Shown here: piece after piece, positions 1 to 12,700 of the stretch
Layout of the letters: each line of letters starts with the position of its first letter
Position numbering within the stretch: the stretch's first letter is position 1
Source: Branchiostoma lanceolatum
Lineage: Eukaryota > Chordata > Leptocardii > Amphioxiformes > Branchiostomatidae
DNA length: 64,000 nucleotides
Assembly: GCF_035083965.1 (NCBI RefSeq)
Contig: NC_089726.1
Coordinates: 22,242,559-22,306,558, forward strand
Reading direction: 5' to 3'
Position numbers and translations under genes: made by a program
Notes under the pieces: model-generated
What the model was told of the DNA's origin: nothing
Seen by the model: the letters and a program-made list of their open reading frames with translations, nothing else
Database searches by the model: none

Positions 1-57
1 TGTATCCACTATGTTCAGGGCACGATATTGGAAGATGGGGCTCAACTCTCTCCTTGA

Positions 58-226
58 TCAGCCTTTTACCTCCCTAACCGAAGTCAGGTACCCATTTTTA
101 CACCTGTTAAGTACGTATACCTTTCCCAAGGACACAACATCGGTGGCATGTCAGAGGATTCGAACCCAGGACCTCTGGAGTTCTGGGCCAAACAACCTAA
201 CCGTTACGCAATCACGACGCCACAAC
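58..226 (-). repeat. tRNA-derived SINE copy (family 1)
   Basis: Read on the minus strand this has a tRNA-like head with an A-box-like stretch around 205-220 and a B-box-like GGGTTCGAATCC at about 155-166. A conserved body follows (ACATCGGTGGC..., CTTGGGAAAGG, then GGTACCTGACTTCGGTTAGG). The same head and body recur at about 19,160-19,370 (+) and 41,604-41,760 (-), so it is a dispersed SINE and not a functional tRNA. The edges are approximate. Confidence 0.7.
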
Positions 227-239
227 TTTATTTAATACA

Positions 240-2390
240 TGGTGTGAACATATGAAGTACTAGTATCTTGATTGGCAAAGGCAGGATTGACATTTCACAG
301 CCCACCAATGACGTCATTCTGCCAATGCCCTCCACCCATGTTGTTTTTAAAGAACACCCAACCCTTGTACCTACTGCTTGGCTTTATTTGCTTAGCGTCT
401 GTGAAAAATACGTTGATCATGTTATGACCTGGGATCGGTAGCGTTGTTACTAAGGCTCCAAAGCTATTTCTGTACCGGGCGCACGCATTCACTCACACAG
501 TGGTTATGGCGCATGGCGCTTTCTCCTGTACTGAAACGAGTTCAACGTTCAACTGAATGAGAGCTAGAGTTATTTTGGTCAAGGATTATTTACACGACTT
601 ATCGCTCGGTGAGTCCGCTGATTCGAGAAAGATCGGTGTTTAGTTCAGTGAACTTTCAACTAAGACCAATACGTTGCCTGTGTCGCGGACTATTCTCAAC
701 ACTTACCAGCAGCATTTCCAGTCTAATTTGCTACACGTAGGGCGACACAGGTGCTTACAAAGAGACGGCATATCTTTACCGGGATATCTGCACAAGTGGC
801 TGGACACAGGCTTGGTAAGTATTTACCCGTGAACAAGCTTTTGTACGTAGCCAGTCCTAGCAGAAGGAGTGTGTGCATTATAGGTAAACACGATGACGAT
901 ACCTACGGATTATCTTTGAATTACCAGAGTTGAAGCCATTATGTTCACGCGCCAAAGATATGAAATCAGGTAAGTTTAGCGTCATCGTTCATCCAATAGG
1001 TTTTGGTTCATTAGTTTGAGTGCCATCATCGGTCAAGAGACACATTCAACTGTGTGCTCGTCCATACGACATGAAACATCACTAGATAGGATAAGAAGCA
1101 ATAGGATTCTAACGTATCTTTGAATTGTGCCAGATACGAGTGTGGTATAGACTAGGTATCAGGGGGTTGTTTGTGCACAGATATGATTATGTATTCCGAG
1201 TCTGTAATATTCCAATGGTCTTAGACTACGAATATGGAAATATTATTCCCGCTCCTGCACTAGGTTTTTGCATCTGATGTAATATGTAACTACACCTTAC
1301 CTACCCAACGTTAAAGAGCTTTTGCTGGGACATGACTTCTTGTACTATGAGACTTTATTTATAAAATCTATAAGCGGTGTGTCGCCCGAAGTACGTTAAA
1401 GTATGAATAGCCGTACCCCCCAAGAGCTTGAAGCCGAGTGATCCCCGCGCACGTTGCAAGCCACGTGTGGCTGTAGCTATGTTTTCCAACCTGTTCATCG
1501 ATATCGGTTTCTCAGACGCGTGTGCTGACGTTAACGCACATCTGATAGTCTCTTCAGCTTCAAGTGCTGGTCGCCAAAGTGTGCTCAGCACGTCATTGCG
1601 GTACATTTAACCTGTATGCTTGGCAATTCCACGCGCTCGCAGACACGAAACGGCGGGTAGAATATTCGCTGTACGTACCAAGAGTGTTTTCCGTCCAAAC
1701 CACTGGTCTGAGGTTTGGTTATGATATTTTTCTCTTCAGTCTTACGATCAGTTGCAGGACTTATGTGTGCTTGTGAGTGTGTTTGTAACAGTGTTTGTTT
1801 CCTGCACTGTGACTATATAATATCATATAGATGGCGTGACCGGACAATGAACCATGGAGTATATTATTGGTGACTGGAATGATACGTTCCAAACATCAAT
1901 CTTGAATGCATCATATCATTGAGCAACATTTGCTACCTGCACAGGATTTGTCACCGGGTTTCCAAACCAGATGTGAATACGTGTGATGCAGTGGGTTCAT
2001 TCTCTGTGTCCAGTCTACATTAGTCAGTATGGGACCATCGTGTTGATCTAATGTTAAAAATCCCTCAAATCCTATAAAAGATCATCTCTGTGATTGGACT
2101 GGGCGTGCTACCGTGCCCATAGCTGTAGTGTTATGTAACGCATGTTATGTGTTAGCCAAATGCATTTCCCAGCAATGCAACTTATACTAAAAGGCTTGGC
2201 AACAGAAGGACAGTAGTGCGCATGCGCTGACTAACTACAAATTCTAGGGATCTGGAACAGGCGTGTGTCGTCACTAGTGGATCGAGAGCTGTCGGCTACA
2301 ACTTAATACACAAAGCAATTGAAGTACATGATATTGTTCATGTCATTTCCTACAGTTAGACACATCTGCACAGTGCCTGACGGGAACATC
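240..2390. other. Anonymous sequence upstream of the LRR gene
   Basis: No recognisable exon, RNA gene or transposon was found here on either strand. The short open frames have no familiar motifs. The 5' UTR and promoter of the LRR gene must lie at the right end, but no TATA box or initiator could be singled out. Confidence 0.4.
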
Positions 2391-4946
2391 ATGCTGTCTA
2401 CTCTACTTCTGTTTGCCACCATCATCGCCGCGCATGCGCAGTGGGAGTGGGCCGGCTGGACCCCACCGTGTCCTACAAACTGCGACTGTTCGCAAGGTAG
2501 GTTTGCAAAACAAACAAAAACGACTACAAATAAACAAACAAACAAACAACAACTACTAAAACGCTATCTACTAGATTCTTCAAATCTCACCTCACAAGCA
2601 GATATACAGAATGATATAACAGAGGGACTGTTTCCGGGACTGACCAGAAATGATTGCAGGGTATCTTTTTTGAGAAAATCTTTATCACGTAAATGTTCTG
2701 TCTGTTTTCATCCCCTAAACGATCCTTATTTGAACCACAATGAGGTAACAGTGATCATGGGCACGGGATAGCAATTAAAATCTGTATTCAAAATAATGTC
2801 AATATTCAGATTCAAGGTGTCCTGCGTGAACATTCCATTTCAAACCCACTCACCCAACACAGTAGTCCGCTGTGTCAAGTGTCCAAAAAGTCCAATTTAA
2901 TCCATTTCTATACGGTTCAACGCTAACATCTCGACGCAGGCCGGTTTCGAAGTGATAGCCGCCATTTTGAATCTGTGACCTCAGCTAGGGACTGGCCATT
3001 TCAAGTCCTCACAGGCCATCCTATTTCTACCGGGGGCTCCTATACTCGCTAGGGTAGCGATTGTAGGAGCCCCCGGTAGTTATAGGATGGCACCCAGGCT
3101 AGACTAACTGCACTCGCCACTGGTGTGTGCTGTCTAAACTTTTGCCTGACGAAGGTTGTTGGCACCAGTTTTCATCTTTCTCTGTTATTCTCACAGACAG
3201 CATTGTTGACTGTAAGGAGCGGCAACTGGCGGCCATCCCGGCCAAGATCGGCGAGGGCGTCCATCGTCTGAACACGGACAAGATCCTGCTACAGAACAAC
3301 CAGGTACTTACAACTCTTTTATTCATTTCGCTTTAAATTAGCTGAGATCCCGTAAAAGAATATTCAGTGCCTTTTGCAAATGACACTGGTCATTCTAAAT
3401 GACGGATTTTGTGATTTCTGTGACAACCCCATATTCCAACACGGTAATCAGAGATGGTAGACTTCACTCCCTTAGCCATATTGATTTGCCACGCTTCAAG
3501 TCCAACAGACAAAAATAGCAGCGCTGAGGATGTAGAGTAAGGCCACGCTGTGTATATCTGAAATGGCAGAAACATAAAATACAAACAGACACACACACAA
3601 CAAAGCAACAACAAAATCTACCCAGTGTTGATTCTACCTAACACCCGTATCACCCTTCCGTTTAGATCACGGCTGTGCATAGAGACACGTTCAACGGAAT
3701 CCTGAACTTGAACGAGCTCCACCTGGAACACAACTTCATCACGACCATCGAGCCGGGCGCCTTCAGCGGGATCATCAACCTGGGCAAACTCTTTCTCAAC
3801 GACAACCGCATCGGTAGCCTCGTCCCAGGCACCTTCAGCGGCGTGGTGAACCTCAACTCCCTGTACCTGCAGCAGAACGAGCTGCGAGGCTTCGCCGTCG
3901 ATTCCCTGGAAGGCGTGGTCAGTCTAGAGGAGCTGGATCTCGGCAGTAACCAGTTGTCCAAGGTCCCTTCGTGGGACGGAAGGAACCCGACAGATTCCTG
4001 GCTGCCCTGGCAGAGTCTCCGCGCTCTGCATCTCGACAACAACCCGCTTGAAGCAGTCAGCGACCACGCGCTGGGGCTGAGCTTCGGTCTGGAGGAGCTT
4101 TACATCCAGAACATGCCGAGGCTGAGGTCGGTCGGTCTGTTCGCCTTCCGCGGGCTGCCTGCCCTGACAGTCCTGCACCTCCACGGTAACCCTTACCTCT
4201 CCTTCCTCCCTGAGGATCTGTCCCTGCAGTTGACGGAGCTCCATCAGCTCAGCTTGAGGAACAACTCCCTGAGCGCCTTGACGCCAAGTGTTCTCTCAGG
4301 GTTGGACACTCTGTCCTATCTCGATGTCTCCTTGAATCCCTGGCAGTGTGACTGTGGCACGGTCTGGCTCCAGACCTGGTCCCATCCCACTGCTACTGGT
4401 CATAGCGGTTCTCTCATCAACTCGGCTGAAACCACCTGTTCCGCCCCTTCTGGCGCCAATGGTCAGCTTCTGCAGGCTGTCAATCTCGCTCAGTTCAGTC
4501 AATCAGGGCAATGCGGTCCGGCTTCTGCTCCGCCCACCCTGCCGCCAGATTACCACACCGCCTGCACGAACAACGTGTGTCTGAACAACGGCACCTGCCT
4601 GATCAACGCAAAAGGGCCCTACTGTCTCTGCAAGGAGAACTTCTTCGGTGAGTACTGTGAGAAATGCAACGGGACTACGACTTTCAACCAGGGTTTCACC
4701 AACATCGTAGGCGTCCAGGGCACCGGACTGCAGTTTATGATGAAGCCAGCAGAGGGCTCTGCGTGTCTTTCACAGTCCTTCGTCAACGGCAACGTCCAAA
4801 GCTTCACGTTGCCGGCAGGTCTGCAACCAGTTCGGGTCCATGGAACTGAGGATCCTCCGGTCTCTGGTTCTCTGTCTGTGCCTGGCTTTTGGGGAGGCTT
4901 CCAGTTTGTTTGTATGCTGGCTGCATCTGTTGTCATATTGGCTTGA
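2391..4946 (+). CDS. Secreted/GPI-anchored LRR and EGF-domain protein
   Basis: Three exons: 2391-2496, 3197-3303 and 3666-4946, with frame kept at both junctions (497 aa). Residues 1-16 (MLSTLLLFATIIAAHA) are a clear signal peptide. An in-frame ATG lies upstream at 2328, but the one at 2391 puts the signal peptide at the N-terminus. Next come a cysteine-rich LRR N-cap (CPTNCDC), about eight leucine-rich repeats of the LxxLxLxxN type, an LRR C-cap starting NPWQCDC and ending QSGQCG, and one EGF domain (CTNNVCLNNGTC...CLCKENFFGEYC). The last ~20 residues are hydrophobic and run to the stop with no basic cytoplasmic tail, as in GPI-attachment signals. The likely role is extracellular recognition or adhesion. 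Lancelets have many LRR proteins and no orthologue can be named. The third exon is unusually GC-rich and codes for most of the protein. A candidate polyadenylation signal AATAAA lies at 5398. Confidence 0.88.
3018..3089. repeat. Hairpin MITE-like element in LRR intron 1
   Basis: Near-perfect inverted repeat: arm CTACCGGGGGCTCCTA at about 3027-3042 against TAGGAGCCCCCGGTAG at about 3063-3078. The outer parts (CCATCCTAT / ATAGGATGG) also pair. The loop is about 20 nt. No terminal target duplication was established. Confidence 0.6.
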
Positions 4947-4954
4947 GATGGCAC

Positions 4955-5275
4955 GACCGCCTGACCGACCAACCAACCATCCAACCAACTATCCTATCGA
5001 ACACCAGCCAACCAATCGACCACCAACCAACCAACCATCCAACCAACCAACCAATGGACCACCAGCTAACCAACCAACCAACCAACCACAAACACACCCA
5101 CCCACTCGCTCACTCATTCACCTACCCACCCACTCACCCACCCAACCAACCAATGGACCACCAACCAACCAACCAAACAACCAATCACCCAATCAAAACA
5201 AACACCCACACTCACCCACACACACACTCACTCACTTAACCACCCACTCACCCAACCAACCAACCACTCCGGTGT
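4955..5275. repeat. CCAA/CCCA low-complexity tract
   Basis: Imperfect repeats of ACCAACCA and CACCCACT begin about 10 nt after the LRR stop codon, so they probably lie in the 3' UTR. Open frames through it (PTNQPTNQP...) are by-products of the repeat. From its end to 6223 the sequence is AT-rich, with AATAAA at 5398 and no further gene seen. Confidence 0.85.
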
Positions 5276-6223
5276 CCTTTTTGTCTTGTAACAATCTGGT
5301 AGCCTCTGTTTCATACTTTCGATCAACCAATGGACTAAGATTTCTAGAATGGTACTTTCAATGATAAGTAGCACTTTGTCATTTGGTTTCGAACCAAAAT
5401 AAATCTTCACACATTTCAGGAAGGTAGTCGTAGTAATGGCCAACATCAGACAGTCACATTTCTCGCCTTTGTGCAAGATTTATTTGATTTTTTTGTGTGC
5501 TGTTCAGCAGAAATAATTCTAAGTAAAATAGAATGTTGAGGAAAATTGTTGTATGTCTTGTGCTTTTGACAACCATGTATTCATTAAAGGAATCATAACC
5601 TTGTCTCTTGTATTATAGCAGATATTTTGTGACTATTTCTGATTTCGATGATTGAATGATCGTGTGTGAAAAATATAAAGGAAGCGTTGCATAGGGAAGT
5701 AAAAAAAAAAGGTAGAAAAGAGCAAAATAAAACATCAAACGAAAGAGCAACTCTAAGTGAATTTTCATAAAATCCTCCCCACGAAACTGAGATCCTTCAT
5801 GAACCGTCCCTAGTGTAAGCATGCTTGAACCGAGGCGCATCAGATTCAGCAGGTAAACATCATATAAGTGGCTTAAAAGCTCTCGCGCCAGAAGGCCGGA
5901 TGGGTATGGGACTTAATAGCATTTGTACGTGCTAGATGATCTGTTGACACTGCTTGCATGTCCATGAACGTTATCCAAAGTTCATATCTGAAGCGGTAGA
6001 AAGCAGGAGAGAGATGCACTGACATGTAGTTCTAAAGAGCATCCATTAGGTTGATTGCTGCAGTAGGCACCGTGTAATGTTACGTGCGGTCCAGAGTACA
6101 CGTAGAGGCTATGCAACAGCAAGCGGCGGTGATTAGCAGAAAGAATTTTGAAGACAAGGCCCTGGGTCTAGTTGAAGCTTCCTTATACTGTTTTTGGCGG
6201 CTGCTTATTAAGTTGAAACTACA

Positions 6224-9200
6224 ATGGAGCAGCGCCTGTTTGACACCGCCGAGAATGATGCCGTCGTTGAGCTGATGGACATCCTACAGTCGGCGTCACT
6301 GGAGGGGTCAACACTGGACATCAACTGTCGTAACGACTTTGGACAGTCGCCTCTGGACGTGGCTGTAGACTCCGGAAGTCTCACGGCAGTGGAGGTTCTG
6401 CTTGACAGCGGTGTGCAGGTGGGAAGCGCCATCTTGTATGCTGTGCACAGGCAGGATTTGGTGGCCGTGCGGCTGATCTTAGACAAGAGAACGACAGAGG
6501 ATGTTATGGGCAGTTTGGCGAAGGAGAATGAGGTAGGCTGATGGTCGACGTCTTTTCCATCGTTTTCTTAATCCAGTTCGAGAAAAATAAAACATAAATG
6601 CTCTGGTCAGATTAACAAGGGACAACATGATACGACATTCAAGATAAAATAATGCTAATCGCTTTATGTACTAAGTATCAAGTGATTGACATGACTTTGG
6701 ACCGACAAAGGTAAGGATCTAAACAGAAGGCTTCCGACTTTGTAAAGGATATAGAGAACTATATTTTAGTAAAAGACTGTACTAATCTCAAAAGTGATGA
6801 GTGCGTTGTTGTCTGACAGACCTAGTGAACACTGTCTTCGATCAAAGGCACAGAGGTCCTTGCTAAAGAGCTCTGGAGAAATTCCAGTCATCCCGATTAC
6901 TAAGTGTAATTTCTTCCATGATAGGATTGCCCCAAGTGCATCGTCTTCAACTATACAAGATTCATTAATAATTCACTGACTGAATATCTTATCCGTAAGG
7001 GAATTGGCACTGCAATCGGATGTTAAGTGAACGACTAATACTAAAGCAGATATTTCTGGGTCATTTTACATGTAAGACCTTCAGCTTACCCCATATGCTA
7101 CGAATGTTATTTATCTATTGCGTACGTTCGAATAAATGATAAACATATACATCTACTAACATGCATATAGTTCACACAGTTTTAGTGAGTCTTGAAAAAA
7201 AACTCATTATTTCCACTTTTACAGTGTCACCACAGCTGCACGTTTCCATCCGACATGAACCCCCTCGTGGTCGCGGCCCACCACAACAACTACCGCGTCC
7301 TGAAGCTCCTGTTGAACCGGGGCTTCACCCTCCCGGACCCGAGCACCTTCTCCTGGGCGTCCGGCGTCCGGCAGTCCAGCGCCTGGCTCAGCACGTACCG
7401 CGCGATGTGCAGCCCCTACTACATCCTCCTCACGTCGGACGACCCGTTCGTCACCGCCTTCACCACGGCCAGGACGCTGCGTGACGTCTGCTGGAAGCGG
7501 GAGAACTACCGGGGCCGCCTGGAGGAGATGGCGGACCGATGCGAGACCTTCGCCGCCGAGCTGCTGGATGAGGTACGGGACTCTGAGGAACTGGAGGCTG
7601 TGCTGGGGTACAGTAGGGGTGATCAGCAACCCCCATACACAACCTTGGAGATGGCAGTGGACTTCAAGCAGAAAAGGGTAGGGAATGATACAAGCACTGC
7701 GACTTTTCTCAAACCCAAATCGGCAGACACTCAAATACAGCAGGACGTTCATTTCCAAACCAATGCCCAGCCGGTAATTTGATAGAACAGCGAACAATAC
7801 ACACAAATTCAGTCATGAGCATATTTTGTGCATATTTCTTGATGTACATTTTTTCGTTATCGCAAACAGCTCGGCCGACTGGGACTGTTTGGAAATGTTA
7901 CTCTGGCACAAGGCCGGGTCCAAGTAAAGCATATGTATCTGTATCCATATAGCCGGTATAATCGTCCTTTTTCGGCGTAACACACCAGATTCGCAGGCAC
8001 GTGGTGCGGCAGTAGTAGCTGGTTATATAGTGCAATGTACTGACCGATCTGTCACACGTAACCTTTGCACATCTAACTGCAAGCGTTGTTTAATGCTATC
8101 TATGACATATGTTCTAAGTTAGTTGTTGGTTGTACATGCCTTCCGCAGTTCGTGTCGCACCACCTGTGTCAGGAGTACGGGCTGCTGCTGGACCTGCCTG
8201 CCGCAGAGTGGGAGTCCTGGTCCCGGATGTACGTCATCATCTTCAACCTGACGCTGTGTCTGTTCTGCCCCCTACTCTGCCTGGTGCACGTCATCGCACC
8301 GAACACCACGGTGATAGACACTGTATATTCAGCGCAGACATAACTGCCCCGAGCTGGTTAATACATTGAATTACCTGTCACACATTACCTTTGCACTCTT
8401 GGTTGCAACTTAAAATAAACCAATTGCTTACCTGTATTTTCAGGAACCTCATATAAACCTAAACGTTTATTTCCAAAATCATGTTAGAGCCGAATTCCAA
8501 GAATGCAAACCATGTCGGATAATCCTCCAGCCTTTTTCAACATAAATGTCCGGTTGCAAGACTAATTGAAATATAATTTGTTTAACTTTCTCATTAAGAA
8601 TAAACAATCGACGATTAGATGGAGGTATGTATAGTCCGTGGCCTATTCCTTAAGGATGGGTGATAGGCAAAGGTAAGTAAGTAATCGGCGATGGATGAAC
8701 AACAGAGAAAAAAAATGTTGTTACAACAGTAGGTCTTGCAATGTTTGCCCTTTGTTTCCTTTCTGCCCTCCAGGCCGGGAGGCTAGCTTCGATCCCGTAC
8801 ATCCGGGACCTGTTCTGGTCGGTGTCTGAGGTGGTGGTGCTGGCGGTGGTGAGGTGGGAGGCGGAGTACCAGGTCGGACCGGACGAGATCAGCAAGATCG
8901 CGCGCGGGGATCCCACACCTGCCGTCATAGTGTCCACACCGCAGATCATCATCATGATCTGGGCGCTAGGTTAGATCAACATGACTGTTGTGTTCTGATG
9001 TTCCGACACTTCCGTTCAGATATTCTTAATCTCCAAGCAGGACTCCACGGAGGCGAAATCGTATCGGCCAGCCAGAGAAGTTCCAGCCAGCAATCTGGCT
9101 GGCCGATACGATTTTACACCCGTGGAAATCTGCACGAAGATTAGATATTCTCGAAGAACACGTGTTTGTAAATGATGCGATGATTTAGCTCGTAGATTTT

Positions 9201-9608
9201 TAAAACAAACACTAACATGCAGGTTTATTTCTGGTCATTACTTGACATATTTAGTCGCCGAAGCTCTTTCATCAGTTTTCGGAAACAGTAAATGATCATT
9301 GACAGGTATAAAAAAGAATGAGTTTTTGATGTGCCTATGAATTTGCCTGCATGGTTTCTTCTTGTGTGCCGTGCATGTGTTTGTGTGCGTACCCGTGTGT
9401 CTTGATTTGAGTTTAGTCTGTTTGTGTTGTGTAAACTGTAATAGGAACATTCTGTAAAAACATTTTGGCCTTATTGATATCATTGGCCTTTATTGTATTT
9501 TACCACATAAAATAAGGAAATTTATCTTTGTAGTATTTTGATATTGGTAACATATTTATCTCAAACCATGTAACTACTTTACACAAATCTTCTTGGTTTC
9601 TACTTGCA

Positions 9609-9657
<49 letters not shown>

Positions 9658-9701
9658 GTGTATGTGTCTGTCTGTATGTGCGTGTGTGTTTGTGTGTGTG
9701 T

Positions 9702-9748
<47 letters not shown>

Positions 9749-12700
9749 TGTGTTTGTTTGTGTGTGTGGTTGACAACCAGTTAAAGCGACCTTCGGCGTA
9801 ACGCACCATCTTCGCAGACAGGTTGTATCATGCCAAACGAGTTGTCTCAAACCTACACCATTCATGCCTAACTCTAACCGGCATTTCAAGCTACATGTAT
9901 ATACATTACAACGAAGTTTCCAGTCGTACGTCAACATTATCATCGTCCGGTTGATTTACAAGCAGTTCTAACCGCAGACTGTTGACCTCCACATGCCGAC
10001 ACAGGGCTGCTGATAGAGGAACTACACGAGATCTGGTACCAGGGACTCCGGTACCACTTCACTCGGCTGTGGAACCTGCTGGACTTCGCCATCCTCTCCA
10101 CGTACATCACACAGCTGGTTCTGAGGATCACCTCTTTCAACTGGGTAAGACCCATTATGCCTGTGTCAGATTTACAAACCGGGGCCCGGCCGGGCTGCTG
10201 TTTGCCGGAACGAAAAATAAAAATGCATATCAATGAGAAACATACACCAATCATGTCCATAACTATTTTTTTGCGATTTGTGTGCTTTGTTGTCTTCTAT
10301 ACAATGCTTTTCGTTCCCGCAAACTTGCCCGGCCGGGCGCTGGTTTGGAAATGTGACGCTGGCAACGACTTTCTGTCGAATTTGTTTGTCGCTAGAAGGT
10401 CGCCGAATCTCAAAATTGTCAGAGACTCGGGCGGAACTTTCGCCTGCAAATTTTATCTATCCTAGCACATTGGACGGGCTCATTATATTGTGAACTGTGA
10501 ACATTTGGCCGATTCCAAAGAATCACACAATAATTATCAAGAGTACACCGGCCGTTTTTCACCCGAAAAAGCCCTTTAGAGCTTGCAGACTCACCGGTCA
10601 AGCTAATTCCCTGCTCTGTGTCACTGGCTTTTAACATTTGCCGGAAGCCTATTGCATTTTTTAACTTTCCAAGACTGTCAAGAGCTCCACCTTTCAGCCT
10701 GTCACTGGATGAAAAGTAAAGGATATTTGGAGTTTCTTATTACACAACCAGGTAATCTCACCTGCTGACGTTTCGGTGTCTGTCAGACACCTTCTTCAGA
10801 GCTTCTGACTGGAGTACTGCTTCTCACCGCTATAAGTAGCCGATGTAGGTGGCGCTTTTGCGGCGAGAACGTAATCCCAAATATGGCTGAGCTTGTATCC
10901 CCCCTCGTCTCGGTTCATCACTGGTGATGACTTCCTGATCCATACTGCCTCTTTAATCCGACAAATGCGTCTGTTGTCCTCTCTGTCTATTACTTTGGCC
11001 CCCTCCCAGTCAATGACGCAGTTGTTTCTAGCAATATGGTCCGTGACTGCAGATTTCTTCTCTTCTTGTTGTGCCTGTCTTTTCTGGGATCTGGTGTACT
11101 TGACCGCATCCATGTCGGTAGCTTCCTTTTTGTGTTCCTTAAGCCTAGTTCCAAGGGTCCTGCCTATTTCCCCAGCTCTGAAGAAGGTGTCTGACAGACA
11201 CCGAAACGTCAGCAGGTGAGATTACCTGGTTGTGTAATAAGAAACTCCAAATATCCTATGTTCTACCAACCTGATGAAATTATTTTCGGAAATGAAAAGT
11301 AAAGTTTTAGATAGCATTAAAAAAAATACTTCCCTCTATGTCATGTTCAAGTACAATGACCGGTGGACCACACCTTTAATGTCCTGTCCGTTAATCAACG
11401 TTAGGTGAACGTTAACATCATCGTTGTTCCAACTACAGTGGGATAACTACATTCAGGCGGACATGGCAGATGACTGGCTGCTCAAGACCAACCCGAGCAC
11501 CTTCCAGCCGGTGATGATCGCGGAGGGGCTGTTCGCCATCTTTACCGTCCTGGTGGTGCTCCGAGCCATGGGCATCTGCAGCTTGAGCAGGTTCAAGTCT
11601 AATTATATTCCCCTCCCTATACAGGGGTGGGATGTATTGTTTTTGCTTGCATGTTCCTCTTCTTTATTTTTCTGTCAAAAACCAAGTAGATGCAGGGTGG
11701 TAGCTGTAATACTGGTATTGCAGAAAGTTATATTTCCCTTATGGTACATGCTACGGATGTCATATTTGAGGTGTAGGTACCATTAAGAATGGTGAATACA
11801 CCTGGCCATATGAATTACGCTAATAAGGACCTCATTTACATAATTTACGAAGTAACTTCACAGTAAATGCTACGGATGTCATTTGAGGTGTAGGTACCTT
11901 TTGTAGAACCCATTGTCTCCCGAGATGACATCGCTAATGTCCTCGTTCAAGGTTCAAGGTACCTTTAGGAAAGGTGAATACACCTGGATATAAGTTATGC
12001 TAATGAGGACATCATTTGCATAATTTATGCAGAAACGTGTATTTCCCTTAGAGTAAATGCTACGGATGTCATATTTGAGCTCTAAGTACCGTTGGGAAAG
12101 GTGAATACACCAGGATGTAGATTATGCTAATAAGGACCTCAAAGTATGCTAATGAGGACCTCATTTGCATAATATGTGCATAAACCTTTATTTCCCTTAT
12201 GGCAAATGCTACTGATGCATATTTGAGGTGTAGGTACCTTTAGGAAAGGTAAGTACACCTGGATGTAAATTATGCTAATGGCGAACTCATTCGCATAATT
12301 TATGCAGAAACTTGTTTTTTTCTTACGATGAATGCTACGGACGTCGTATTTGAGGTGTAGGTACTTTTAGGAAAGGTGAAAACACCAGGATGTAATTATA
12401 CTAACGAGGACCTCATTTGCATACTTTATGCAGAAACGTCTATTTCTTTTACGGTAAATGCTACAGACGTCAACTTTGAGGTGTAGGTACCTGTTGGAGA
12501 GGTGAATACGCCTTCATGTAAATTATGATAATGAGGGCCTCATTTGCATGATTTATGCAGAAACTTCATTATTCCCTTACGGTCAATGCCACGAATGTCA
12601 TATTTGAGGTGTAGGTACCTTCAGGAAAGGTAAATACAACGGAATGTTCATTATGCTAACGAGGACCTCATTTGAATAATTGTTGCCTTTCTAGTTTAGC

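Noticed and set aside
4840..5364. Pro/Thr/Asn/Gln-rich frames after the LRR stop codon
   Set aside because: They translate the CCAA low-complexity tract, probably 3' UTR, and are not the LRR reading frame.
7219..7806. 195-codon minus-strand frame opposite TRPC exon 2
   Set aside because: It is a shadow of a GC-rich coding exon, and TRPC homology is on the plus strand.
9593..9809. Open frames of Cys/Val or Thr/His repeats
   Set aside because: They are translations of the GT/CA microsatellite.
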